49,310 bases of DNA from Bacteroidota bacterium (GCA_013361065.1 JABWAK010000007.1:1-49310); one strand, 5' to 3'. Positions 8,377 through 16,714 are shown, numbered from the stretch's first letter. Notes: generated by a model from the letters alone, not told the origin. Numbers and translations are program-made.

Positions 8377-9615
8377 TTATCTCTTCTTGATATCGATATA
8401 GCCGTTGGTCGCTTCCAGAGTGATCACTTCGCCGCCGCCGTTCAGCTGGTATCGCGCACGGATCTCGTCCCGGTCACCGTCCTTATCATAGGAAAGGGAG
8501 GGGAAATCGGAGCGTACTTCGTATTTGGAGCGTTTGGAGGAACCGCCCCAGCCGCCGTTGTCACGGATACGGATGGTCGCTTCCACTGATGCCTTTGCAG
8601 AAGCAGGGAGCCAGAGACGGATATCGCCGCCGGCAGTCTTGAGCTGTGATTCCCCTTTTCCGGACGGATTCAGTTCGGCCGTGATGTCACCGCCGGCCGT
8701 ACTGGCTTCAATGGAGCCGGTGATATTCTTCAGATCGATGTCACCGCCGGAGGTGCGGGCTTCCACCGTTCCGGAGGCACCGAGAAGTTTCAGATCGCCG
8801 CCGGCCGTGCGGAGGTACGCGTTCCCGGAGACCTTTCCGACGCGGATATCTCCGCCGGAGGTACCGACATTCGCATCACCGCCGATATCCCCCACTTCGA
8901 TATCACCGCCGGAAGTGCGGGCATCGAGTTTCTTTGCGATATTGCCGATGCGGATATCGCCACCGGAGGTATTGACGGTCGATTCTCCATTGACGTTCGC
9001 GATCGTGATATTCCCGCCCGAGGTGCGGAGTTCCGCCTTCCCTTCGATGTCACCGGTGCGGATATCACCGCCGGAGGTGGTCATGCGGACGGTCCCTTTA
9101 ATCTTGTCGATGGTGATGTCGCCGCCGGAGGTGTGTCCGATGGCATCACCGGACAGTGTCCCGACGAGTTCGATGTTGCCGCCGGAGGTGTTCATATCCA
9201 GCTTGGTCTGCGACGGAACGGAGACCTCGAACCGTCCCCCGCCGCGGGTGTTCCACTTGGGCCGGTAGGTGACGGTCACCTCATCACCGTTCTGTTTCAT
9301 CTTCACATACTCCAGGTCCTCCTCATCCAACCCTTCCACTGTCACTTCGATGACGTTCTTCTCCCACGCGCGGATGACGATCTCGCAGCCGGAGACCGAG
9401 ATATCAAGCGCGCTGTTCTTCCCGACGTTGAAGGTCTGTTCGGAGCGTGTCTGTGCCGTTGTGGATGCCGCCATGGCATTCGAACTGCCGCTGCCGTACG
9501 ATGCCGGCGCCGGGGCTTTGGGTGCTTTCGGAGCGGAGGTTCCCTGTCCGTCCGCCGCCATTGCGCCGGTGACCATCACCAGCAGCGCGAGTGTTGCGAA
9601 CCATTGTGTTCTCAT
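8377..9615 (-). CDS. DUF4097-like secreted repeat protein (putative adhesin/beta-helix)
   Basis: A 412-residue exported protein with a signal peptide (residues 1-20, ending GAMAAD) and an Ala/Pro-rich linker to about residue 60. Residues 140-345 are eleven repeats of about 18 residues, each starting T-S/A-G-G-D/N-I (for example TSGGDIRTGDIEGKAELR). This is the pattern of DUF4097 right-handed beta-helix proteins; in DNA it appears as a 54-bp repeat with core CCGCCGGAGGT. The C-terminal 65 residues are charged and end GYIDIKKR. Its ATG overlaps the TGA of the anti-sigma gene (ATGA at 9612-9615), and AAGGAG lies in the end of that gene, so the two are translationally coupled. A cell-envelope role is likely; the exact function is unknown. 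Confidence 0.8.
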   Translation of the reverse strand: MRTQWFATLALLVMVTGAMAADGQGTSAPKAPKAPAPASYGSGSSNAMAASTTAQTRSEQTFNVGKNSALDISVSGCEIVIRAWEKNVIEVTVEGLDEEDLEYVKMKQNGDEVTVTYRPKWNTRGGGRFEVSVPSQTKLDMNTSGGNIELVGTLSGDAIGHTSGGDITIDKIKGTVRMTTSGGDIRTGDIEGKAELRTSGGNITIANVNGESTVNTSGGDIRIGNIAKKLDARTSGGDIEVGDIGGDANVGTSGGDIRVGKVSGNAYLRTAGGDLKLLGASGTVEARTSGGDIDLKNITGSIEASTAGGDITAELNPSGKGESQLKTAGGDIRLWLPASAKASVEATIRIRDNGGWGGSSKRSKYEVRSDFPSLSYDKDGDRDEIRARYQLNGGGEVITLEATNGYIDIKKR

Positions 9616-10568
9616 TGATAGATCTCCTTCACTAGATTGACCGCACGATTGCGGATGTAACTGTTCTTTTCCTTTTCGATCTGTTCTTTCAACGCTTTCA
9701 CTGCCGATGCATCGAGCCGGTTCCCTTCCATCCGCGCCAGTTCGAGCGCATTGATGGCAGCGACCCGCAGGCCGGAATTCTCATCATGGGCGATGACATG
9801 CAGCAATGCATCCCGGAGTTCATCATCGAACCCGTACTGCTGCAGCACGCGCAGTGCTTCGTTCCGCACGCCGGGATTGGCATCGGACTTGAGGGAGGTG
9901 ATGAGGGCGGCCTTCACCGCAGGATCGACGGACCGTTTATCGGCCGCCTGGTCCCGGATGAGCTGCATGCTGGAGAGCCGGACGCCGGCATTCGATTCGT
10001 TCAGCAGCGCATGGGTCAGCAGCCGCTGGATCTCCGGGTCGTCCACCTTTCCTTTGATGTGCACCGGCGCCACAGCATTGAATTCGAACTCCACTTCCCC
10101 ATCCGATGCATCGCTGTCGATGAACCGGATATCCTCGATAGTGGTCCTTCCCTCCTCCTTCGGTCCATCCGCCACGGTCTGCAGCACCACGAACGGCTCG
10201 GTGCCGGACGGTGCGAACGAGCAGTAGCCGAGCAGCAGGCCGAGCGAGAGCATGCCGGCGCTGCTCACGGCGACGGCAGGACGGAAGAATCCGGCCGCGG
10301 CATCCTGCAGACGGGTGCGGAAGGAGCGGCGGTTCCGCTCGGCACGGAGCGCGGAGCGGAGCTGCGTGCGCGCATCGGTCAGCAGGTCATCGGCGACCGC
10401 AGGGGGTGTCTGTTCGGAGATGAACGTGCCGAAGCGTTTCCAGTCGCGGAATTCCTTCTTTGCGTCGGGATGCTTCTTCAGATACTCGTCCAGCTCTTTC
10501 TGGTCCTCGCTGCTCAGCTCCCCATAGAGGGAGAGGAGCATCATTTCTTTGATCCGTTCATTCTTCAT
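9612..10568 (-). CDS. Anti-sigma factor with HEAT-repeat periplasmic domain
   Basis: A 318-residue membrane protein 3 bp downstream of the ECF sigma gene. Residues 1-60 form a helical anti-sigma-like domain (KEMMLLSLYGELSSEDQKEL), without the HxxxCxxC zinc motif. A transmembrane segment follows at about 97-117 (AVAVSSAGMLSLGLLLGYC). The periplasmic part has a DIRFIDSDASDGEVEFEFNA segment and about four HEAT/armadillo-like helical repeats (residues 175-315: NAGVRLSSMQLIRDQ, NPGVRNEALRVLQQYG, NSGLRVAAINALELA, NSYIRNRAVNLVKE). The HEAT repeats may bind an envelope signal. The position and fold make anti-sigma function likely but unproven. Confidence 0.8.
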   Translation of the reverse strand: MKNERIKEMMLLSLYGELSSEDQKELDEYLKKHPDAKKEFRDWKRFGTFISEQTPPAVADDLLTDARTQLRSALRAERNRRSFRTRLQDAAAGFFRPAVAVSSAGMLSLGLLLGYCSFAPSGTEPFVVLQTVADGPKEEGRTTIEDIRFIDSDASDGEVEFEFNAVAPVHIKGKVDDPEIQRLLTHALLNESNAGVRLSSMQLIRDQAADKRSVDPAVKAALITSLKSDANPGVRNEALRVLQQYGFDDELRDALLHVIAHDENSGLRVAAINALELARMEGNRLDASAVKALKEQIEKEKNSYIRNRAVNLVKEIYQ

Positions 10569-10571
10569 AGG

Positions 10572-11132
10572 TCACTCATACAGGTCATGTAAACGGTCGC
10601 GCATCCGCTGCGTCGCCTCGAACAGGTATTTCTTCACCGTTCCTTCCGCACATTCCATCATCACCGCGATCTCCTTCACCTTGTACTCCTGATAATGCCG
10701 GAGTGTGAAGACGAGCCGCTGTTTCGGGGAGAGTTCCTGCAGCGCGCTGCGGATCCTCCGGTCGATCTCCTCGCTGTGGAGTGCGGCATCCGAACCCGCT
10801 GCTCCCGAAGGTATGCTGCCGCCCGCTTCCTCCCCCTCCTCTTCGAGCGGGACGGTGTTCATCCTCCGCTTCCGCTCCTTGTACGTCAGGCAGACATTCG
10901 TCACGATGCGGTAGAGCCAGGTGGTGAACTCGCTCTTCTGCTCGAATCCGGCGAGTCCTTTATAGACACGGATGAGCGATTCCTGATAGATATCCTTCGC
11001 ATCGTCCGGGCTCTGCGTGAACCGGGCCGCAATGGCGAGCACATTCCGGTCATACCGGAAGATGAGCTGCTCGAAGGCTGAGGGATCCCCCGCCTGGGAG
11101 CGTCGTATCAGTTCATCGTCTGTTTGTGTCAT
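10572..11132 (-). CDS. ECF-type RNA polymerase sigma factor
   Basis: A 186-residue sigma-70 family member with only regions 2 and 4. Region 2 spans about residues 20-90: FEQLIFRYDRNVLAIAARF, then DDAKDIYQESLIRVYKGL, then FTTWLYRIVTNVCLTYKERK. An acidic Gly-rich linker follows. Region 4 is at about 128-180, with LSPKQRLVFTLRHYQEYKVK and a helix-turn-helix EIAVMMECAEGTVKKYL. It is the first gene of the operon sigma - anti-sigma - DUF4097-like protein, a common envelope-stress arrangement. The 109 bp gap to the divergent small secreted gene contains its promoter; I could not identify a convincing ECF-type autoregulated site. Confidence 0.92.
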   Translation of the reverse strand: MTQTDDELIRRSQAGDPSAFEQLIFRYDRNVLAIAARFTQSPDDAKDIYQESLIRVYKGLAGFEQKSEFTTWLYRIVTNVCLTYKERKRRMNTVPLEEEGEEAGGSIPSGAAGSDAALHSEEIDRRIRSALQELSPKQRLVFTLRHYQEYKVKEIAVMMECAEGTVKKYLFEATQRMRDRLHDLYE

Positions 11133-11189
11133 TCGGCCGCGTTTATTGGTTGGACTTGCGTCAATGGAAAAAGGTTGGGGGCATCCTGA

Positions 11190-11218
11190 TTGTTTTTCGA
11201 CCCCTCTTCCTCTATATT
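11190..11218 (+). promoter_or_regulatory. Promoter of the small secreted protein gene
   Basis: TTGTTT (11190-11195), 17 nt spacer, TATATT (11213-11218), 24 bp upstream of the ATG at 11242. A reasonable match to a sigma-70-type promoter, seen by eye only. Confidence 0.4.
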
Positions 11219-11241
11219 ATATAAACGAAATCAGGATTGCC

Positions 11242-11649
11242 ATGAAGATCGCTCTGCTCGCCCTGCTCCTTCTGCTGCCCGCCAAGGATACCAAGGAAAA
11301 GAACAAAGAGGATTATACGTTCCGGCTGGAGATGCACAACGGTCTGCCGGTGATGTTCGTCCAGACGTCAAAGGCCTTTGGCTGTTCGAACTACGGCATT
11401 TACTTACGGCAGGGATGGTCCAGAGATACACTGACCGTGAATATTCTGGGGGTGGACAGCAGGGTAAACTGTGACGGTGTGCCGGAACGGGCGCGGGGGA
11501 CACTGGAGATCCGCGGGATGCGGGAACGGCAATTCATCCTGCGGATCCTCACCGAGAAGAAGGCCAATCTGTTCTCGGTAGAAACGGATGAGGACGATGT
11601 CACCGTGACGCCGATCCTGTTCGATTTCATCCGGGCTGTCACGAACTGA
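11242..11649 (+). CDS. Small secreted protein of unknown function
   Basis: A 135-residue protein with a short signal peptide (MKIALLALLLLLPAKD) and a charged mature part. Two cysteines (in FGCSNYGIYL and SRVNCDGVP) could form a disulfide. The rest looks like beta-strands: DTLTVNILGVDSRVNC, TLEIRGMRERQFILRIL. I do not recognise a family. Upstream in-frame sequence back to 11017 is antisense to the sigma gene, so the ATG at 11242, preceded by AGGA at a fair distance, is the better start. It is divergent from the ECF sigma gene and may belong to its regulon; that is a guess from position. Confidence 0.65.
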   Translation: MKIALLALLLLLPAKDTKEKNKEDYTFRLEMHNGLPVMFVQTSKAFGCSNYGIYLRQGWSRDTLTVNILGVDSRVNCDGVPERARGTLEIRGMRERQFILRILTEKKANLFSVETDEDDVTVTPILFDFIRAVTN

Positions 11650-11651
11650 GA

Positions 11652-11684
11652 CCGGTCCGCACACCGCCCGGATCCATGGACCGG
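11652..11684. terminator. Hairpin between convergent genes
   Basis: CCGGTCC (11652-11658) pairs perfectly with GGACCGG (11678-11684) right after the stop of the small secreted gene. There is no T-tract. It sits in the 132 bp space between two convergent genes and could end transcription from either side. Confidence 0.3.
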
Positions 11685-11781
11685 CGCACCGCGGCCTGAT
11701 GGCCGGATACTTCCGTCGCACTTCCGCCGCTCACTCTTCGATCCTCACTCCTTCTACGCCACCCGCACTGCACGGCCACTG

Positions 11782-12150
11782 CTAGGAAGCGATGCGGGTC
11801 GTCGGATGTTCGCGATGCCAGCAATAGGCATACAACATCACTGGGAACATACTCACGATGATGAACGGCACGGCATTGGTCCCGGCAGCATAGCCGAAGA
11901 AGAGGACCGCATTCACCGTGATGAGCAGACTTCCGATGCGCTCCCACCGGAGCGAGGAAAGATATCCGGCGAGCAGAAGGAAGTGCGCCCCCTGCGCGAA
12001 CCAGATCTGAACCGGCGGCGTGTTGAGTGATTCGGTGGAGAACCAGGAGAGATGTTCGACGAAGAACGCGCCCCAGAGCAGGAAGAGCAGCAGACTGAGG
12101 ATGCGTGCCGCCGTCCTGGAAACGGTGACAGGATCGATATGATGTGCCAT
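11782..12150 (-). CDS. Small four-helix membrane protein of unknown function
   Basis: A 122-residue protein with four predicted transmembrane helices: ILSLLLFLLWGAFFVEHLSW, IWFAQGAHFLLLAGYL, IGSLLITVNAVLFFGYA, and FIIVSMFPVMLYAYCW. The GAFFVEHLSWF segment in helix 1 is distinctive, but I cannot name the family with confidence. The ATG at 12150 follows AAAGGAGGAGGT, an excellent ribosome site, so the 35 extra residues upstream in frame are not used. It is convergent with the small secreted gene and divergent from the crotonase gene. No transport or enzyme motif is visible. Confidence 0.7.
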   Translation of the reverse strand: MAHHIDPVTVSRTAARILSLLLFLLWGAFFVEHLSWFSTESLNTPPVQIWFAQGAHFLLLAGYLSSLRWERIGSLLITVNAVLFFGYAAGTNAVPFIIVSMFPVMLYAYCWHREHPTTRIAS

Positions 12151-12305
12151 ACCTCCTCCTTTCACAGGCTGATGACCGGTGCCCGTGGTACAAATATCAC
12201 GGAACGGAGGACCGAAAGCAAGAGGAGGAACGTCATCGCGAAATCCTGCTTTCACTTTGAGCCATCAACCGCTATATTCCGACAGACCATTGACCGGAGA
12301 CCATC

Positions 12306-13079
12306 ATGACACCAGAAACATTGCTCATTTCAAAACAGGACGGATTTGCCCTGATTCAGCTCAACCGGCCGCAGGCGCTCAACGCACTCAATTCCCAGGT
12401 GCTGCGGGAATTATTCGAGACATTGTCCGCGCTCGATAACGACAACGACGTCCGCTGCTCGGTGATCACCGGGAGCGAGAAGGCCTTCGCCGCGGGTGCG
12501 GACATCAAAGAGATGATGGAGAAGGATGCGGCACGGATGTTCAGCGACGATCAGTTCGCACCGTTCACGAAGCTGCGTTCGATCCGGAAGCCGGTCATTG
12601 CAGCGGTAAGCGGCTTCGCCCTCGGCGGCGGATGCGAACTGGTGATGGCATGCGATATCATCATCGCGGCGGAGTCGGCGAAGTTCGGCCAGCCGGAGAT
12701 CAATCTCGGCGTGATCCCCGGCATGGGAGGATCGCAGCGCATCACCCGCGCGATGGGCAAGTACCGCGCCATGGAACTGCTGCTGACCGGCGACATGTTC
12801 GGTGCAGAGGAAGCGATGAAGTGGGGACTCGTCAACAAGGTCGTCCCGAACGAGTTCCTGCTGGAGGAGGCGAAAGCAATGGCGAAGAAGATCGCCGCGA
12901 AACCGATGCTCGCGTCGATCGCGAACAAAGCGATGGTGAATGCTGCGGATGACCTCTCCCTGACCGACGGCATCGCCGCGGAGCGGAAAGCGTTCGCCGA
13001 CCTGTTCGATTCGGAGGACCAAAAGGAAGGGATGAAAGCGTTCGTGGAGAAGAGAAAACCGATATGGAAGAACCAATAG
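12306..13079 (+). CDS. Enoyl-CoA hydratase (crotonase family)
   Basis: A 257-residue cytoplasmic enzyme of normal length that hydrates trans-2-enoyl-CoA to 3-hydroxyacyl-CoA. Both oxyanion-hole regions are present: AFAAGADIKEM near residue 60 and SGFALGGGCELVMACD near 105. Both catalytic glutamates of classical hydratases are kept, one in GGGCE and one in FGQPEINLGVIPGMGG. It resembles FadB/PaaF-type hydratases; substrate chain length cannot be read. With the PaaG-like crotonase at 15.5 kb and the 3-hydroxyacyl-CoA dehydrogenase at 20.4 kb it could supply a beta-oxidation-like route, although the genes are not in one operon. A perfect palindrome starts at the base after its stop. Confidence 0.92.
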   Translation: MTPETLLISKQDGFALIQLNRPQALNALNSQVLRELFETLSALDNDNDVRCSVITGSEKAFAAGADIKEMMEKDAARMFSDDQFAPFTKLRSIRKPVIAAVSGFALGGGCELVMACDIIIAAESAKFGQPEINLGVIPGMGGSQRITRAMGKYRAMELLLTGDMFGAEEAMKWGLVNKVVPNEFLLEEAKAMAKKIAAKPMLASIANKAMVNAADDLSLTDGIAAERKAFADLFDSEDQKEGMKAFVEKRKPIWKNQ

Positions 13080-13114
13080 ATTGATTCATTGACTCATTGA
13101 ATCAATGAATCAAT
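13080..13114. repeat. Palindromic repeat (ATTGATTCATTGA family)
   Basis: ATTGATTCATTGA (13080-13092) and TCAATGAATCAAT (13102-13114) form a perfect 13-bp inverted repeat with a 9-nt loop directly after the crotonase stop codon. The same family recurs in tandem at 24.13-24.42 kb, so it is a mobile-like REP-type element that may serve here as a terminator. Confidence 0.7.
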
Positions 13115-13474
13115 ACGCAAGAAAAACCATAGAACAAGAAGAGCTGCACGATACACCTCCCGTTCCTTCTTATTAACAAACATTAATAGGAAGTCACCGA
13201 TAGTTTCGCTATATTGAACTGTTGCACATATGCAACGCCGCCGCTGAACAGGAAATCCCCTCACACGAAGCCGCGGACAGACGACACGCTTCTCAGATCG
13301 CAATTCGCATTAGGTCAACCCTTCCGCACACTGCATCCCTTAGCAGCGAGTCTTTTTTCAACATATACATAGATCGATGCACCGCCGCATGCGCAGCACC
13401 GGGGACGGAACACTTCCCTCCCGACAGGACCGCGTACTGCCAGACAGTGTGCACATCCTCAAAGGAAGAATACC
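13115..13474 (+). promoter_or_regulatory. Long leader region of the DEAD-box helicase gene
   Basis: About 360 bp without a gene. It holds a TAGTTTCG element at 13201-13208 resembling the -7 boxes seen elsewhere in the window, a GTTGCA-CATA-TGCAAC inverted repeat near 13222-13237, and a CTGC/GCAG hairpin followed by T6 near 13335-13358. A GGAAG ribosome site precedes the ATG. Long structured leaders are common for cold-inducible RNA helicases; regulation here is inference. Confidence 0.35.
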
Positions 13475-15316
13475 ATGGCTTTCAAAGCCCTCGGTCTGAA
13501 TGACCGCCTCGTCCAAGGCATCCTTGCGACCGGATACACCGCCCCGACAGAGATCCAGGCACGCGCCATCCCGGCCGCGGTCGCCGGGAAGGATATCATC
13601 GGCTGCGCACAGACCGGCACCGGCAAGACGGCGGCCTTCACGCTCCCCATCCTCAACCGGCTGGCGGAAAAGACCGAAAAGACCCATCACATCAAAGCAC
13701 TCGTGCTGACCCCGACCCGCGAACTGGCCCAGCAGATCGAGGACGCCGTGAAACAATACGGCCGGTTCCTCTCGCTGCGCGCCCTCTCCGTGTACGGCGG
13801 CACGAACATGCAGAACCAGCTGCGCCATCTGTCGCGCGGTGTGGACATCCTGATCGCCACCCCGGGGCGGCTGATCGACCACCTGGAACGCCGCAGCGTC
13901 AACCTCTCCCACGTGGAGGTGCTGGTGCTGGATGAAGCGGACCGGATGTTCGACATGGGCTTCATCGACGATATGCGGCTGATCATCAAGCAGACACCGG
14001 AGACGCGGCAGACCCTGCTCTTCTCCGCCACCATGTCCAAACAGGTGCGGATGCTGGTGAAGGATATCCAGAAGAGTCCCGAACTGATCGAGGTCGGAGA
14101 ACGGCGCACGCCGGCCACCACCGTCACGCAGCATTTCTTCTCCGTGAACGACGACAAGAAACTGACACTGCTGCTCCACATCCTGAAAGAGAAGGAACTG
14201 GACAGCGTGCTGGTCTTCTCCAAGACCAAAGTGGGCGCGGAACGCGTCTCCACCACCCTGCATAAGAACGGCATCAAAGCGGTCTCGATCCATTCGGACC
14301 GGACACAGGCACAGCGGCAGCGCGCGCTGGCAGGATTCAAGCAGGGACAGTACAAAGTGATGGTGGCAACGGATGTTGCCGCCCGCGGCATCGATGTGGA
14401 CGGCATCTCCCATGTGATCAATTATGACATCCCTACCTTCGCGGAGGATTACATCCACCGCATCGGACGGACGGGACGCGCGCAGACCACCGGCGACGCA
14501 CTGACGTTCGTCACCCGGAGCGAAGCACGCCACGTGAAGAAGATCGAACAGTTCATCGGCAAGCGGTTCGAGATCAAGAAATATCCCGGCTTCGATTACA
14601 CCTCCGCCGAAGTGACGCTGGAAAAGAGCGAGCTCGAGACCGGCGGGAACGAACACCGCGGATTCCGCAGCGGTCCGAGGACCGAACGGAAGAGCTTCAG
14701 CCGTCCCGAACGAAGCAGCGGCACCGGCCGTCCCGGTTTCGGCGCACGGCCCGAACGCAGAGAAGGATTCAAGCGCGACGACCGACGGGAAGGTTTCCGT
14801 AAGGATGACCGTCACGACAACAGTCACCGTCCGGAACGCCGGCCTTCGTTCGAGCGGACCGAGCATCAGCCGCGTGAAGCGGGCGAACGGAAGGAGTTCT
14901 CCAAACCGCGGTCGTTCAACAATGCGGGAACGGACAATACCTTCAAACCGCGGACCGCACCGGCCGGCGAACGGAGTTTCGGGGACCGGAAGCAGTTCGG
15001 CAAAGGGAAACGGGAGGGCGGTTTCGGGAAGCGTCCTTCGTTCGGCGGTGACCGCCGTGAAGGAGGGTTCGGCAAGCGGGACATGTTCGGTCCGAAGAAG
15101 CGCGGGGCATTCCCCACGCAGAAACGGGACCACTCCTTCACCAAACAGGAGGCGTTCACCGATTCATCCTCGTTCGCGGCACCGAAACGGTTCGGCACCC
15201 CCAAAGCGCACGGCGGACCGGACTGGCGGCAACTGATCCCCGGTGAGCAGGAATTCCGCAAACGGGAACACAAAGTGGTCAAGAAAATGGTAAGCAGAAA
15301 GAAAAAGGATTCATAA
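13475..15316 (+). CDS. DEAD-box ATP-dependent RNA helicase
   Basis: A 613-residue RNA helicase. All core motifs are present in order: Q motif (PTEIQARAIP), Walker A (AQTGTGKTAAF), PTRELAQQ, TPGRL, DEAD followed by RMFDMGF, SAT, then in the second domain VFSKTK, ATDVAARGIDVDG and HRIGRTGR. The core ends near residue 385. The remaining 230 residues are a low-complexity tail of Arg/Gly/Phe/Glu repeats such as ERREGFKRDD and GGFGKR, likely an unstructured RNA-binding tail. This resembles the RhlE group more than CsdA, which has a dumpable dimerisation domain not seen here. A 591-residue open frame on the opposite strand is a codon-bias shadow. Confidence 0.94.
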   Translation: MAFKALGLNDRLVQGILATGYTAPTEIQARAIPAAVAGKDIIGCAQTGTGKTAAFTLPILNRLAEKTEKTHHIKALVLTPTRELAQQIEDAVKQYGRFLSLRALSVYGGTNMQNQLRHLSRGVDILIATPGRLIDHLERRSVNLSHVEVLVLDEADRMFDMGFIDDMRLIIKQTPETRQTLLFSATMSKQVRMLVKDIQKSPELIEVGERRTPATTVTQHFFSVNDDKKLTLLLHILKEKELDSVLVFSKTKVGAERVSTTLHKNGIKAVSIHSDRTQAQRQRALAGFKQGQYKVMVATDVAARGIDVDGISHVINYDIPTFAEDYIHRIGRTGRAQTTGDALTFVTRSEARHVKKIEQFIGKRFEIKKYPGFDYTSAEVTLEKSELETGGNEHRGFRSGPRTERKSFSRPERSSGTGRPGFGARPERREGFKRDDRREGFRKDDRHDNSHRPERRPSFERTEHQPREAGERKEFSKPRSFNNAGTDNTFKPRTAPAGERSFGDRKQFGKGKREGGFGKRPSFGGDRREGGFGKRDMFGPKKRGAFPTQKRDHSFTKQEAFTDSSSFAAPKRFGTPKAHGGPDWRQLIPGEQEFRKREHKVVKKMVSRKKKDS

Positions 15317-15337
15317 TCTTTTAGATCGATGCTGTCG

Positions 15338-15436
15338 GGTCACGCACTGCCAATGAGCAGCAGCGTGGCCTGAAAAATTCCGTCCACACCACGGACGGCC
15401 CAGGAGGCAACCGGCAACGGTTGCTTCTTTTGTTTT
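15338..15436 (+). ncRNA. Three-hairpin structured RNA ending in a terminator (candidate)
   Basis: Three hairpins follow the helicase stop codon. The first is GGTCACGC (15338-15345) with GCGTGGCC (15363-15370), with an inner CTGC/GCAG helix. The second is CCGTCC (15380) with GGACGG (15393). The third is GCAACCG (15407) with CGGTTGC (15418-15424) around a GCAA tetraloop, followed by TTCTTTTGTTTT, a convincing intrinsic terminator. It may be only a structured 3' end, a small RNA, or a regulatory leader for the next crotonase gene. I recognise no known RNA family. Confidence 0.5.
15407..15436 (+). terminator. Intrinsic terminator after the DEAD-box helicase
   Basis: A 7-bp GC-rich stem, GCAACCG / CGGTTGC, with a GNRA-type GCAA loop followed by a T-rich run. 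The best rho-independent terminator in the window. Confidence 0.8.
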
Positions 15437-15492
15437 AAAGCATGAATTTAGTGCGTTCCTCAACATCCATCATCCACCATCCCACACATCCT

Positions 15493-16272
15493 ATGAGCCA
15501 GACCGTCCTCACCTCCCTGACCAACAACATCCTCACCATCACCATGAACCGGCCGGAGGTGTTCAATTCCGCCAACGAGCAGATGAAGAAGGAACTGCTG
15601 GAGGCGTTCCGCAACGCGGAGAAGGACCCGGCCGTCCGCTGCATCGTGCTGCGCGGCGCGGGCGAGAAGGCGTTCTGCGCCGGGCAGGACCTGAAGGAAT
15701 ACCAGGAAGCGAAGAGCTCCATGAAGGAGATGCTGGAGAAGGGCTATAATCCGATCATCAAGCAGATGCGGACGATGGAGAAACCGATCATCGGCATGAT
15801 CAACGGCGTGGCGGCGGGAGCGGGATTCAGTTTCGCGCTGGCCTGCGACCTGCGCGTGATGTCCGATAAAGCGAAGCTGATCCAGGCGTTCGTGCGGATC
15901 GGTCTGGTGGCGGATTCGGGCAGCCACTGGTTCCTGCCGCGGCTGGTCGGCACGGCGAAGGCGTTCGAATATGCGGCGACCGGCAAGGACATCGACTCCG
16001 TGGAAGCGAAGGAGGTCGGCCTCGTGAACCACGTCGCAGCATCCTCGGACCTGGAAGCGGTCACCTATGAACTGGCGGGCAGACTGGCAGCCGGACCGAC
16101 GAAAGCGATCGGCATCATCAAACGGACACTGAACAAGAGTCTGACCATATCCTTCGACGAGCTGCTCTCCTATGAAGCGATGATGCAGGAAGTGGCGGCA
16201 CAGAGCGCGGACCACAAAGAAGGGGTCGCAGCGTTTATTGAGAAACGGGCGGCGAGGTTTGAGGGAAGATAG
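15493..16272 (+). CDS. PaaG-like enoyl-CoA hydratase/isomerase
   Basis: A 259-residue crotonase-fold enzyme. Oxyanion-hole segments KAFCAGQDLKEY and INGVAAGAGFSFALACD are present. Neither glutamate of classical hydratases is conserved (GAGFS replaces GGGCE), while the aspartate of the PaaG/isomerase group is seen in RIGLVADSGSHWFLPRLVG. That suggests an isomerase such as 2-(1,2-epoxyphenylacetyl)-CoA isomerase or a related delta-isomerase; no paaABCDE genes are in view, so the substrate is open. The ATG at 15493 is preferred; an upstream in-frame ATG at 15442 would add 17 residues without family support. It lies behind the helicase terminator. Confidence 0.88.
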   Translation: MSQTVLTSLTNNILTITMNRPEVFNSANEQMKKELLEAFRNAEKDPAVRCIVLRGAGEKAFCAGQDLKEYQEAKSSMKEMLEKGYNPIIKQMRTMEKPIIGMINGVAAGAGFSFALACDLRVMSDKAKLIQAFVRIGLVADSGSHWFLPRLVGTAKAFEYAATGKDIDSVEAKEVGLVNHVAASSDLEAVTYELAGRLAAGPTKAIGIIKRTLNKSLTISFDELLSYEAMMQEVAAQSADHKEGVAAFIEKRAARFEGR

Positions 16273-16714
16273 AAGCAATGAGCAATTGACAATTAACAAT
16301 TGACAATTGACAATCGACAATCAACAAATTCCAAAATGAGCACGTCGATGCGCAAGAGAATTATGAAAAACAATCCCGCAGATCTCGCAGATAGTCGCAG
16401 AAAGGAAAAGATAAGCAATTATCAAATTGCAAGATTACAAATTCCAAAAATGAGCAAGTCGATGCGCAAGAGATAATTAAAAACATTTCCCGCAGATGAA
16501 CGCAGAAAACGCAGAAGGAAAAAAAAGCAATTATCAAATTACAAGATTACAAATTCCAAAATAAGGACGTCGACGAGCAGGAGAGAATTAAAAAATCATC
16601 ACTCTATTACGATGAGTATTTTCTCTTTCACACTCTCAATCAGTAGTCTGTAGTCTGTAGTCTGTAGTCTGTCATCTGTTTTCTGTTATCTGAAATCTTT
16701 CATCTGAATACGTT
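16273..16714. repeat. Repeat-filled spacer (112-bp tandem units, ACAATTGAC runs, TAGTCTG run)
   Basis: This 442 bp holds no gene. From 16280 to 16325 there is a run of ACAATTGAC-like 10-mers. From about 16333 to 16600 there are two full and one partial copies of a roughly 112-bp unit: GTCGATGCGCAAGAGA, a CCCGCAGAT...CGCAGAAAGGAAA core, then CAATTATCAAATTGCAAG. From 16635 to 16705 lies a decamer run, TAGTCTGTAGTCTGTAGTCT and variants. All three families recur elsewhere in the window. Confidence 0.85.

Noticed and set aside
13358-15133. A 591-residue open frame antisense to the DEAD-box helicase
   Set aside because: High-GC codon bias of the helicase leaves the opposite frame open; no domain or ribosome site.
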